A stretch of DNA of 64,000 bases, taken from positions 177,520,516-177,584,515 of the forward strand of contig OX465281.1 in assembly GCA_949987705.1 (NCBI GenBank), written 5' to 3'. The notes below the pieces were generated by a model. That model was given only the letters and a program-made list of their open reading frames with translations, was not told where the DNA came from and made no database searches. This DNA is from Thereva unica. Its lineage: Eukaryota > Arthropoda > Insecta > Diptera > Therevidae. Shown here piece after piece: positions 53,446 through 64,000 of this stretch. Made by a program: the position numbers and the translations under genes. Position 1 is the first letter of the stretch. The number at the start of each line of letters is the position of its first letter.

Positions 53446-53447
53446 TA

Positions 53448-55549
53448 GTCCATTCAAAACGCGGGGGGGGGTGTTCCAAAATAACACCGTTAAGAAAATC
53501 GAACCCTAAACGTTTTTGGGGTCGCTGATCACGAAAATCGAGGTCCCGCGGTCCCAAAATTAGGGCGTCACCCCTAAAAATGCAGAAAACCCCCCTTTTT
53601 AGGGGGTTTTCGCGATTATTTCAATAATAATGAAAACTAATGCGATGAAATGCACTTTTTTTAATATTTATTTGCGAAGGGGGTTGATTTATACTAAATT
53701 TAGGCGAGCTTAATGGTAAGGGGTACCCTAAAGGGGTGAAAGCACCCTTAAATTGGCGAAAAATGGCAAAAATTGTAAAAAAAACTTTTTTTCAAGTTTT
53801 TGCTTCAAATTCGATTGTGGGCGTACTGTCAGGCAGAAATAAATTATTTTCAACCCTTAGGGGGTTAAAACTACCCCTACAATATAGTTAATTGAAAACT
53901 AGGGGGGGGGGAGGGTTCCAAAATAACACCGTTAAGAAAATCGAACCTTAAAGGTTTTTGGGGTCGCTGATCACGAAAATCGAGGTCCCGCGGTCCTAAA
54001 ATTAGGGCGTCACCCCTAAAAATGCAAAAAAAACCTTTTTAGGGGGTTTTCGCGATTATTTCAGTAATAATGAAAACTAATGCACTTTTTTTAAATATTT
54101 ATTTGCGAAGGAGGTTGATTTATACTAAATTAAGGCGAACTTACTATAATAAAAACAACTTGATATAAAAAAAATTGAAAAAAAAATTTATTTTTGCTTT
54201 TTGTTTGAAATTTGGTTCAAAAGGTATTATCAGCAAAAAAATTAATGTTTTCAACTCTTCTTCTTTAAACTCCTTTAATCCCTCATGGGACATAGGGCGG
54301 AAACAGTTGCCCTCCAGCGGACTCTGTTTTGCGCGACAGCTCTCAGCTCCGACCAGGATCTCCCAGTTGTTGCGGCTTCTTCTAGTAGGGTTCTCCTCCA
54401 CGTTGTCCTAGGTCTTCCGACTCGACGGGATCCTTGCGGATTCCAGTCGAGGGCCTGTTTGGCTAGATTTTCGTTTTCGCGCCGCAAGGTGTGGCCAACC
54501 CAATTCCATTTCCTTCGCCTGATTTGGTCGTCTATCCTTTCTTGGCCGGCACGGCGCCAAAGTTCTTCGTTTGAAATTCTATCTTGCCAGCGGATTTTTA
54601 GGATACGACGAAGGCATCTGTTGATGAAGACTTGTAGGCGCCCAACTCTTAAGGGGGTAAAACTACCCCCATATTAAAATTGTAATTGGAACAAATTGAA
54701 ATTTATTGTTTTGCATTAAAATTTTATATTTGATGAAATATTATTAAAACATTTGGAAATTTTTTAACCCTCTTTCCTTCTGCCACCCGCCAGCCGCTGT
54801 CCGCCATTTTTCGCCAATTTAGGGGTACTTTCAACCCTTTAGGGGTACCCCTTACCATTAAGCTCACCTAAATTTAGTATAAATCAACCCCATTCGCAAA
54901 TAAATATTTAAAAAAGTGCATTAGTTTTCATTATTACCGAAATAATCGCGAAAACCCCCTCAAAAATGGGTTTTTTGCATTTCTAGGGGTGACGCCCTAA
55001 TTTTAGGACCGCGGGACCTCGATTTTCGTGATCAGCGACCCCAAAAACGTTTAGGGTTCGATTTTCTTAACGGTGTTATTTTGGAACACCCCCCCTAGTT
55101 TTCAATTAACTATATTATAGGGGTAGTTTTAACCCCCTAAGGGTTGAAAATAATTTATTTCTGCCTGACAGTACGCCCACAATCGAGTTTGAAGCAAAAA
55201 CTTGAAAAAACATTTTTTTTACAATTTTTGCCATTTTTCGCCAATTTAGGGGTACTTTGAACCCTTTAGGGGTACCCCTTACCATTAAGCTCGCCTAAAT
55301 TTAGTATAAATCTACCCCCTTCGCAAATAAATATTAAAAAAAGTGCATTTCATCGCATTAGTTTTCATTATTATTGAAGTAATCGCGAAAACCCCCTAAA
55401 AAGGGGTGTTTTTGCATTTTTAGGGGTGACGCCCTAATTTTGGGACCGCGGGACCTCGATTTTCGTGATCAGCGACCCCAAAAACGTTTAGGGTTCGATT
55501 TTCTTAACGGTGTTATTTTGGAACACCATAACGCGCGTTTTGAATGGAC
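53448..55549. mobile_element. Palindromic TA-flanked element, copy 2 (2102 bp)
   Basis: The same family as 23459-25158: GTCCATTCAAAACGCG ends, TA at 53446-53447 and 55550-55551, two forward modules (from 53468 and 53915) and two inverted ones (ending near 55090 and 55528). The loop carries about 400 bp of LINE 3' coding sequence on -. Confidence 0.92.
54275..54645 (-). pseudogene. LINE C-terminal fragment captured in palindrome loop
   Basis: On - from 54645: LQVFINRCLRRILKIRWQD, then ISNEELWRRAGQERIDDQIR, RRKWNWVGHTLRREN, QALDWNPQGSRRVGRPRTTW and ENRVRWRATVSALCP-like end. This is the conserved C-terminal tail of a widespread LINE RT group (RTE-like). It has few or no stops, so the capture is fairly young. 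Copy 1 of the palindrome lacks it. Confidence 0.9.
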
Positions 55550-55551
55550 TA

Positions 55552-55712
55552 CTAAGCAGACCCCCATAAAAATTATGGCAATCATCTGTCTATTACCACA
55601 CCTCCATGGAGCGCACACTACGTAGCTACGTTCTGGAAGACCTTAAAGGAACTCTGGTTAAGCATCGTACACATATCCATCACAGTCAAGCTGGAGGCAG
55701 CTCTACAGCTAA
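55552..55712. other. Unassigned sequence
   Basis: A short + frame (55606-55788) has no known motif. Confidence 0.3.
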
Positions 55713-55714
55713 TA

Positions 55715-56180
55715 GGCCCCCATCCACGGTCACACAAGTTTGCGGCATACGGCCAACATCGAAATTATTTCATAGTATGCGTGTGTAAACTACAAATTTT
55801 CGAAGTTGGCCGCCGTATGAAGCTAATATTCGTCGGGTTTGGTTTTTCCTTCACACCTGCTTCATTGTATGGGTGAATTTTTGCGAATGAGAGTGTAAAA
55901 TACGTAAACACGATTTGTTTTGGTTTTTTTTAACACTCAAGAAATTTTTTTTCATTTAAAAATATCAACATGGCGGATACGATTAGGTAATTGCATATAA
56001 TAATTTTTAAAAATTGGTTTTAAAGAAGCACAAGATTTTTATTATTATTGTCGCTCACACAAGTGTGAAGCAATTTTTGCTCGTTGATGGCCTAGAAATG
56101 TCAAAACTTCTATGTGTGTGTAAGTGGCAGTTCTTCTTCGAAAGATGTTCGTCACACATGTGTGACCGTGGATGGGGGCC
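55715..56180. mobile_element. MITE, 466 bp
   Basis: Ends GGCCCCCATCCACGGTCACA and complement, with TA on each side (55713-55714, 56181-56182). AAT as the duplication is also possible if the ends are read as AGGCC. Non-coding. Confidence 0.8.
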
Positions 56181-56182
56181 TA

Positions 56183-57547
56183 ATCTCACCTTGGCTGGTT
56201 GCGTTTAAAATATGCTCATTTTTGCCGCTGCTATTATAAGAAACTCAAAACTACTAACTTTCCCAACAGTCCATACATTTTCTTATTTACCATCTGCAAT
56301 AAGTCAAATCCCATAACAGAAATTAATGCTCTCACATAATTCATACCACAAGTCCGCTGGGTGTTCCAGCCTACTAACTTCAATTCACTAGTGCTTTGCT
56401 TCGCCCACTTAAATACTGAGTGTTCAAAAAATTTATTCCTGAACCTTTTTTCACTAGGGCTCTTCTGGCTCCATAACTCTCTTATTAATGCCAAAAACAC
56501 AAATGTCCCAAAGGAGTCTTGTGATCAACTACAGCCGGGAGAATACTTAGGGCGACAAGGAGCGTCAGCCACGATCCAAGACCATTCAACAATGAGCATC
56601 CTATAACTAACAGGTCTTTCCATTCAAGGAACCACTGGCATCAATAACTGTCATATAAAAAATCTAATTATCGACCCTAATATCATCGGGTATTTCCCGG
56701 TGGATGAAAATTCGGGGATGGTGACAAGACCTAAGAAAAATTTCGTGACAAATGACTTTTTGATGTCTTCACGTAAGCTAGTATTTATAGGACATCGCAT
56801 CCTTGGCGTGAAAATAATTAGGTTTAACAAAATGAAAACAAGTAGCTTATCTTGATCAATTTTAATTAAGATTGAGGATAATTTTGTTCGACAGTTGACT
56901 TTTAGTTTTTGGAAGAAAAAATTTCCGTTGCGACATTTTTCTTGTAGCTAAGAGGAATGGAAGCAACTAATTTGAAAGTTCAATTAAAGTCGATAACGGA
57001 TTATTAAAATGATTGTAGGAATTACATGTGTTTAATGTCATACTGACGCGCTTTAAAGAAAGGAGAAGTAATCGGTCTCTATTTTAAACAGGTTTCTACC
57101 GGAAAGGAAATATCAAACATATTTCGTCGTGAATATAAATAACTCTAGTGGATTTAAAGCATTTTATTGTAATAATTGGCGAGTTGGAGATGTTGTTTCC
57201 ATTAAATCGCAATTGAGAGTCTCAACAAGGAGGGGACTAGCAAGAAGTTTTTTTGAAGCTAGCCTAAACGATAAATAGGAGAAATAAACAATCGCAACCG
57301 GCGAAAAATGATTCAGCCACCTACACAAATCAGATTGCCAGTTCGTGTTTAAACTCAACTTGCAGCTCTAATCAACAATATCACCAAAATAATAACTAAC
57401 AATTAATATTAAGTACCCTGGTAACCCTGGTTACTAAGGGTGAGTTGCACCAAATCATTGATTAAAGTTTTTGTTAAAATTAACTTTAGCAATAACAGGC
57501 TGCATTCGAAATTCCGAATTGGCAGCGCATCATATAAAAAAAAATAT
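56183..57547. other. Unassigned region with a possible coding relic
   Basis: The + strand near 56620-56750 reads open with a protein-like run (GTTGINNCHIKNLIIDPNII, GYFPVDENSG). I cannot place it. The rest is AT-rich with no clear repeat. Confidence 0.3.
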
Positions 57548-57720
57548 GAGTGTAGTGTGCTTAAGACCACACTTTAGAAGTAAAACTTTTGTGCCCAACG
57601 ACTAGTAATATGCAATAGTGGAAAGTCTGTCGGGTCTATAGTACGCTTGAGAAAATTCAGGCCAACGACAGATGCAGGAATAATGGTGACGAAACTACTG
57701 ACGAATCTACGAGGACGACA
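57548..57720 (+). repeat. Dispersed repeat, copy 1
   Basis: GTGTGCTTAAGACC.CACTTTAGAAGTAAAACTTTTGTG and onward matches 61346-61510 in the same orientation, including CGACTGATGCAGGA-like and GACGA.TCTACTGACG blocks. Family unknown. Confidence 0.75.
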
Positions 57721-58062
57721 ACGCTTGACGAGTAGCAGCGAACATTATCAAAAAGAAAAGAAAATAAAAAAAAGAATTTTTGAATCAATTTTTTTTGGTG
57801 TTAAATAATACATATTTTATAACTTACATCAAAGCATATACAATGAATATCATCCAAGAACTTTTTTACAGCACAAGAAATTGCTACTATAACTTTTTTC
57901 CTGTTTTCAGTCATTTTAATTGCCCAAGATGAGTTGAAATGACAATTGGGAACTTGACATTTGCGACATAACTCAACACAAAGCATTCAGTTAAGTTTTG
58001 CTAGATAATGGAACATTCTACTTTCCTTTTGACAGATTTTACACTATGTTACATTGTGCTAC
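57721..58062. other. Unassigned sequence
   Basis: A short minus frame (57801-57986) is Cys- and Ile-rich. It has no recognised motif. Confidence 0.3.
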
Positions 58063-58065
58063 TAA

Positions 58066-58296
58066 GGGTGAAAACATAGTGGAGCGGCGAGGCTAGAGTG
58101 TAGCGGGGAGCGTAGCTGTGAGGCAAAGAAATCTATGTGGAATTCACAATTGGAGAGGGTAGCGGGTCGCCGCGGGAACCAGCGCCACTCCACGCTCCAC
58201 TATGTTTTGGCGCGTTTGCTACGTGTATTATTTTCAACACACTCAGCTACGCTCCCCACTACACTCTAGCCTCGCCGCTCCACTATGTTTTCACCC
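58066..58296. mobile_element. MITE, 231 bp, TAA duplication
   Basis: Ends GGGTGAAAACATAGTGGAGC with about 50 bp of near-perfect inversion, and TAA at 58063-58065 and 58297-58299. GC-rich against AT-rich flanks. PIF/Harbinger-like. Confidence 0.9.
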
Positions 58297-58654
58297 TAAC
58301 TGAACGCACTCATTGAAAGCCAATGAAGTTAGAAGATTGTTCATTCGTTTTTGCAGTGTGTCAAGGGTATAAGAACAGTCCAGTCCAGATATTGAAAATG
58401 AAATAATTAAAAAAATGCATAACTAGAGAGGGAATTGTAAAAGCAGCGAAAGTTTGTTGATTTTTTTAGTGTGGACGAAACGAGATGCTACAAAGATGAA
58501 AAATTGTTAATCGCCGTTAGATAGGCGATAGGGTAGATAGAGAACTTCTAGAGCCGCGTAGGGACTGGCAACAATAATTTTGGAAATACTGAACTGATGT
58601 TCCGATTCTTGCATAATCTTATGACGGCGCCATGTCATATCTAGTAAAAATAGA
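58297..58654. other. Unassigned sequence
   Basis: No gene seen. It may include decayed LINE sequence upstream of the fragment that follows. Confidence 0.3.
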
Positions 58655-58870
58655 GGCCTGCAGTCGGTGTGCACTCCTACAAAATTCAAGAGTTCAAAAG
58701 CCAGGTGCAACGTTTTCTTCTTCAGCACCCTCCACACTCCTTTCAATCTATCCTGTCCTTTATTCCTTCCTTCGAACCAAGCCGTTAATAAGACATCGCA
58801 CAAAAACGTTGTGATATGACAGACTTGTAGTACAAAGGGTAATTCCAAATCTTGAGCTTTTACATAAAAC
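58655..58870 (+). pseudogene. 5'-truncated copy of the 2.2-5.5 kb LINE
   Basis: Reads YKIQEFKSQVQRFLLQ (compare YNTLKFKREVHRHFLL), followed by the same 3' UTR (TAGTACAAAGGGTAATTCC) and ACATAAAAC end. Only the last 60 or so codons remain. Confidence 0.75.
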
Positions 58871-58904
58871 AAAGGTTACCAGAGAAACTCACCCTCACGA
58901 CGTA

Positions 58905-59456
58905 CAAGGTGGGCCAGAAAGGAGTACGATTTTAAAACCACATAGCCATGTTAAGGGATTTTTTCTTTCCACAGCTGCAACAATTTGAAGCCTATAATCG
59001 TGCGACATGGTTTCAACAAGATGGCGCGACATGCCACACAGCTAATGCCTCTTTGGCGGTCGTAAAGGAGATGTTTGCTGAGAAATTGATATCGCGCCGA
59101 GGTGACATTGAATGGCCTCCTAGAAGTCCGGATTTTACACCACTGGACTTTTTTTGTGGGGATACCTAAAAAGTAGAGCCTACTCCAATAACCCAGCCAC
59201 AATTGACCAGTTAAAGACCAATATCCGGAAAGAAATGGCAGATATTCCCCGTGCAATATGCCAGCGAGTTTTTACCAATTTGAGGTTCAGATTCGAAGAA
59301 TGTTTGTAGCGCGATGGTGCACATCTGGATGATACTATTTTTAAGAAATGAATTTCCCAGATCTAAATTATTGTAGAAATAAAAATTTGTATGTGAATTG
59401 TACTTAGTTTTTTTTAGTGATTTTTTCAAATTCGCAATTCTTTCTGGCCCACCCTG
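58905..59456 (+). mobile_element. Tc1/mariner-type element, internally deleted
   Basis: Ends CAAGGTGGGCCAGAAAG and CTTTCTGGCCCACCCTG, with TA on both sides (58903-58904, 59457-59458). 552 bp against well over 1 kb expected for an autonomous element. Confidence 0.9.
58948..59310 (+). pseudogene. Tc1/mariner transposase, C-terminal half
   Basis: WFQQDGATCHTA holds the second catalytic Asp. PPRSPDFTPLDFF is the block with the third acid (D-type). A frameshift near 59155 precedes a degraded tail (EEM..IPRAICQRVFTNLRFRFEECL). The DNA-binding half and the first Asp are deleted. Confidence 0.85.
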
Positions 59457-59458
59457 TA

Positions 59459-59667
59459 TATATGTATGCATAACCATAATTTGGCCCACCACCTAAATTT
59501 GGTGGTTGTCGATTCCTACGAAAATATTCCGTTAGCAAAGACTTTGAAGCGTTATACATGTATTTTTCACAACCTGCTCATCATGTCAGTCTTAAAAAGA
59601 TACAAGAATCTGGTGTAAAACTAGTTCAGGCAACCCTATGCCTTATACATCCACTGCCTTACGTTGG
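59459..59667. other. Unassigned sequence
   Basis: No gene or repeat recognised. Confidence 0.3.
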
Positions 59668-59674
59668 CTAGCGT

Positions 59675-60551
59675 CAAGACCCTCTCAACTACAGGCCATG
59701 CAGTTGTATCGGGCACTAATACAACAATTGCTGAGAATGGTCCCAGAATTTGACAGTTGCTGAGAATTTAATGGCGCAGAGTACGTTCGCGAGTGTTTTC
59801 GTTATAGTTTTGTGGTAAAAAGTGGTAAATTATTGAAATTTATCGCTTTAAACCATACAAGGATTATCAGTGATTATTTCTTTAGTGATTTAATAAAAAA
59901 ATATATAAAAAAAATAGTGATTTAGTGTATTTTTGGTGTCTTAATTGTTAAGGTGATAAATTTATTTTACATTCGCGGTGTTTTATTCGTGTTTATTAAG
60001 GGAAAATATGCTGAATATTTAATTAAAAGTGATTTTAAAGTCATTAATTAATTTATTTTGCAATTATTACTAAACATATAAGTACAGAAAAGTGCGAATG
60101 GAAAAGTGAATAAGAGAAGTGTTTTTCGGCACCTATATTTTTAATAATAATATCATAATATATGTATTAATCACTTTAAAATCACTTTTAATTCCATAAC
60201 TACACAAAACATTAAATATGTAACATTTTTTTCGTAAATAAACATGAAAAAACACCATGAATGTGAAAAAAAAGTTGATCGCCTTAACAATTTGAACACT
60301 TAAACACACTTAATCACCAAATTTGTTTTATTTTTTTTAATGAAATCACTAAAAAACTATTCACTGATAAATCCAATTGCAGTTAAAAGTGTTAAAATAC
60401 AATATTTTATCACTTTTTACTGCAAAAATAAACACAAAAATTCTGCGCGTACGGCTTCCGCGCCATGTTACTCCGGTGTGTGGTGACTTTTGGGACCATT
60501 ACCACCACCACGAAAAATACATCTACGAGGCCTGTAGTTGAGAGGGTCTTG
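59675..60551. mobile_element. Long-inverted-repeat element, 877 bp, 7-bp duplication
   Basis: Ends CAAGACCCTCTCAACTACAG and complement, flanked by CTAGCGT (59668-59674, 60552-60558). Arms of about 400 bp are inverted but diverged, both rich in AAGTGATT-type repeats. No transposase. A 7-bp duplication and CA..TG ends are compatible with P-element relatives; that is inference. Confidence 0.8.
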
Positions 60552-60558
60552 CTAGCGT

Positions 60559-61345
60559 TCAACTCCGAACACAGTCTATCTCATCTTGGTAGTGCTACAA
60601 AACGCATCGTTACCAAGAAATACTTTTTCTTTTTCTTGATCTATCCAGGCTGCAATGAGTGGTCTCGATCATGCCTTGGTGGCCAAAAGTCCAAAGTTTC
60701 ATAGCATACCCAATCTCCATTTCCAAGTAATAGATTTGACCATATTCATATGGATGTAGTGGAACCATCTCATCAATACTCTTTTATCTTAGGGTAAGTG
60801 TACTGCGCAGTGTAGATGATAGAGTAGAGTATAAGCGCGCATACTCGCTTATAGAACACTGAATGGGTTTTATATGGTTGTGTTCATGCGCCGGTCGCTT
60901 TCCTCTGGCAGAAAAAGCGAGCTGCGTTATGCGCACGCGCCCGTTTAAAAGCCATTCAGAGTTCTGTAAGCGTGACCAAGACCATTCTTGTGTAAGGAAC
61001 TATTTTATTGGATGATTTGATGCATCAGAAAACTGAAAAAAATCACTGTTAATAATGCATTCTTCTGATAAAAATGCTAAAAATCGAAAAAATTTTGGAG
61101 GCTCAGATGGAAAATATTGAAAAAGCTCCTAAATGGAGTCGCTCAAGTTTCTATTCTTTACCTGGCCATTACACGGGTCATTTCTACTGACACTGTCGCT
61201 GTCACTGACTCGTGTAAATACTTACTGACGTCCTTTTTTTACTGACATGTCAGCACTGTCGAGACAGTTTTGCAATCAGTGCTGACTAGTCAGTGAAATG
61301 CCAAACTCAGTATATCTTTAGATAAATGATGAAAAAACAATTTGA
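60559..61345. other. Unassigned region
   Basis: A cluster of CACTGAC/GTCAGT motifs lies at 61168-61300 after TACACGGGTCA (61153). The same TACACGGGTCA occurs at 63980 near the window end, so both may be element ends. No gene. Confidence 0.35.
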
Positions 61346-61510
61346 GTGTGCTTAAGACCGCACTTTAGAAGTAAAACTTTTGTGCTCAACAGCTAGTTAT
61401 ATTACCTATTGCAGTATAGTGGAAAGTCTGTTGTATAAGTACGCTTTGAGAAAAGTCAGGGCAACGACTGATGCAGGAAGTATAGTGACGAGTCTACTGA
61501 CGGACTTGAT
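61346..61510 (+). repeat. Dispersed repeat, copy 2
   Basis: Direct partner of 57548-57720. Confidence 0.75.
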
Positions 61511-61959
61511 ACAAATATTATTTGAAAATATCAATATTTATCAATAAAGCTAAAAATGAAGAAAAGGTTTTATAATAACTGAAATATTTTTGTTTGAAAA
61601 TGGTTCCATATGTTGCGGTACTTTTATCTGTTTGGCGTTTCGCTCCCAGGAACGTTCCTCGCGCACTTTGTGGATGCAAAAAGAAGTGGGGTGGTACCTC
61701 TTATCGTCCCAACATCCCTTCATCCACTAAGTTTGGACGTGCCGGTTCTGATGAAAAATTAATATTGAAATCGTTACTCAAAATTTTGGGGATGTGGTTG
61801 AAGTTTCGATCTAGTAAATTTGAGCCTCCGGAAATGGAGATGTTCATGTATAAATTCCATCATTTCAGGTAAAATTTTATGCGGCGATGCATAAATAACC
61901 ACTATAAAATTTATTTCTCCATTTTCTGCCGTGCATTTGTCATCTGCGGTAAGACCTAG
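61511..61959. other. Unassigned, one ORF
   Basis: A 92-residue + frame (61594-61872, MVPYVAVLLSVWRFAPRN from an internal ATG) has a basic middle and no known motif. A minus frame overlaps it (61774-62007). Neither is convincing. Confidence 0.3.
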
Positions 61960-62115
61960 TGGATGCCACAGCGAAAAAGTCCCAAGGAGGAAAGATGGCG
62001 TGGACAAGGACGCTCAGAGCTTAGGGGTGCCAAACTGGATGATATCGGCTCCGAATCGGGACCGATGGAGAGAAGAGTTTGGATAGGCCACAACCGGACA
62101 CGGCTGTAGAGCCGT
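61960..62115 (+). pseudogene. LINE C-terminal tail fragment
   Basis: + frame: KDGVDKDAQSLGVPNWMISA then RDRWREEF, matching the W.dGV..DL..LG..NW...A.DR..WR tail common to several LINE RTs. Short and isolated. Confidence 0.6.
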
Positions 62116-62734
62116 TAAAGAAGAAGATCTGCCTACATATGTACATTTCATGGTGATTTATCGTAAAATAGTGTCTGGTATGTCTGGATTAAATGTTGAA
62201 GTTCTCATCATATTCTTCATTTTTCATCAAAGTTTCTGATAATGTACTACATTCATTTTTTTACAACTTAGTCATTTAACTCTTGTACGTTCGCATACAT
62301 GCTTCATTAATTTAGCGAAAGTATTGATAATCCTGGTTTATTTAAACTCGAGTAAAAATAATTTTGTTGGCTAATTTTCTTAAAAGCATACACGCGGTGC
62401 ACCTAGTACGTATAGCCAACCACCGCGCATGCCACACCGGTATGCACGTTCCCCCCACAGGCAAGCATTCATCTGGTGGAAGTAAGCATGCTGCCCTACC
62501 GCTACAGGCATGAATATTTATAATTGCATCCGCATCGCCATAGACCATTCCAAACGCAAGTATTGGTTTACTGTCCAATGATGAGTCAGTTTACTTGAGT
62601 ATGCTATTGGCACCCTTGGCACCCGGCCAATTGCCTGTTTTTTTCATCCCATACAATCTTTTACAGAGCCAATTAATTTTAAAGGGAGCAAAAAGAAATG
62701 CAAAAAACAATCAACCTTTTTTGAAATTCTTCTT
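62116..62734. other. Unassigned sequence
   Basis: A GC-richer stretch at 62390-62560 contains CCGCTACAGGCATGAA, similar to CCGCTACAGGCACGAA at 51970. It may be a shared repeat. No gene. Confidence 0.35.
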
Positions 62735-63110
62735 CTATCTAGGGGTAGTTTTACTCCCTTAAGGGTTGAAAATAATTTAGTTTTAGCTGATAAAACCGAT
62801 TTTGAAGCATAAAGTTGAAAAAACATTTTTTACAGACCTTTATATTTTCAGTCAATGTAGGGATAGTTTCAGCCCTTTACTATTATCCCTTATCATAAAA
62901 TTTGGCTCGCCTTGTTATAAATCAACCACTTTTGAAAATAAATATTGCAAAAAATGTACATATTTCATTGGATTGTTTTTGATTATAATTAAAATTATCG
63001 CGAAAACCCTTTAAAAGGGAATTTTTAAGCATTTATAAAGGTGACATGCATATTTTAAGACTGTGGGACCCCGATTTTCGTAATCAGCGACCCAAAAAAG
63101 TTTAAAAAAT
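62735..63110 (-). repeat. Diverged module of the TA palindrome family
   Basis: TAGGGGTAGTTTTACTCCC through TCGTAATCAGCGACCC aligns by eye, with many changes, to the inverted module at 55120-55490. No inverted partner or GTCCATTC end is present, so it is an old solitary module. Confidence 0.8.
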
Positions 63111-64000
63111 TGTAATTTAAAAAGGGGAAAGGTCCAGCACATCTCACCAAAGGGGAAGTGGGTGCCAATTTAAAGCAAGAGCACCTCACACATTTAATTT
63201 AACACTCCCTTTTGGTATTTATTCTAAGCACGCAAACCACTGACATACGGGTTTAACAGCTTCGATTTTATCAATTGAAGCGTGCAAAAAGTATTTTATA
63301 TTGGAGACAATTACAAATTAAACGTAAGAAACATTTTTGTTTACATCGTTTGACATTTTAAGAAAGTCTCAAGTGTTTATACCGTAACTTCCCGGCAGTG
63401 CCACATGTTTGGCCACGCCAAAAAGCAGGTCCACTTGGTCAGGCTGCGTCAAAAATTCTTGTCGTGTATGCCGCTTGCCGCTTCCAACAAGTCAGTCAAC
63501 TCCAAAGTGTCCGCGGCATAGCCCCGGCTAGTGACCAATCCACAAGAAAAATCTGAAGTAGTTTACATAAAGGTGAATTTGTACTCCTATCTATATATAT
63601 AAAAATGAATCTTTATTTTGTATGTAATCGATGTTTGCAAAATTGGCTGTATGAAATGACTGATTGGGTGTTGTTTGTGTTAGAAGACCTCAATAGCAAG
63701 GTTTATGTATATAGTTTTCATGATTATGTCTGTTGGTATTTTTGCAATGGCACTTGAAAAAGAATTGTCGATATCCCTATAGAAAATTTTTTTCTTCGCA
63801 ATAAATTGATATGATTTGTATGTGAAATGGGTTTGTTTTATTAAATGAAATAAAAAAAGTGAAATCTTTCTAAAAAGGATTGTAGCACCGATAGTGGTGT
63901 CAAATTATAAATGCATTAACCGAAACGTAACAGTAGTAACGTTAGAATGCGTTTACATGTTACTCTCATTAGGCTGGCGTACACGGGTCAATATTTAACA
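63111..64000. other. Unassigned right end
   Basis: AT-rich. CTATCTATATATATAAAAAT at 63587 resembles a dispersed insect repeat start known to me from other genomes. The window ends just after TACACGGGTCA. No gene is seen. Confidence 0.3.

Overview
The window is eukaryotic, almost certainly insect, and is a dense nest of transposable elements. I found no host protein-coding gene and no rRNA gene. The insect call rests on a gypsy/errantivirus-type LTR element with gag, pol and env, a BEL/Pao element, R1/I-, RTE- and CR1/Jockey-like LINE relics, Helentron (Helitron2) helicase and endonuclease pieces, Tc1/mariner and pogo-like transposase relics, and many short TIR elements. I cannot name the order.

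Layout. 0.5-5.5 kb: two decayed LINEs on +. 6.366-15.959 kb: a complete errantivirus-like provirus on -, with 415-bp LTRs that look identical and a CGCG target duplication. A 1.6-kb palindromic TA-flanked element sits at the end of its env. 15.96-18.5 kb: unassigned sequence and two tRNA-like units. 18.7-21.8 kb: a CR1-like LINE with a PHD-type ORF1, lacking its RT core. 22.7-25.4 kb: an element with short inverted ends and a strict 146-bp tandem array, interrupted by a 1.7-kb palindromic element. 25.5-26.4 kb: pogo-like and copia-like relics. 26.65-36.6 kb: an RNase H-bearing LINE on -, split by a near-complete BEL/Pao element (27.798-36.220 kb, 401-bp LTRs, CAAGC duplication). 36.6-37.7 kb: an RTE-like RT relic on -.

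38.07-50.73 kb: a large compartment bounded by two inverted Helentron 3' gene ends (helicase tail plus AP-type endonuclease). Inside lie unidentified ORF relics, two inverted copies of a ubiquitin-specific protease (USP) C-terminal domain, and arrays of a 111/128-bp satellite arranged mainly as a three-type higher-order repeat. 50.8-64 kb: a cluster of MITE-like elements with readable target duplications, a second TA-flanked palindrome that carries a captured LINE tail, a deleted Tc1/mariner element, a long-inverted-repeat element with a 7-bp duplication, and LINE scraps.

The genes do not form a host pathway; each set serves one mobile element. The two LTR elements look young (LTR pairs identical by eye). 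The BEL polyprotein is broken by a 4-bp duplication, and the errantivirus gag-pol junction is irregular. The least expected feature is the repeated USP domain inside the Helentron/satellite compartment, followed by the TA-flanked palindromes built from tandem modules. All identities and comparisons are by eye; no alignment or database search was run.
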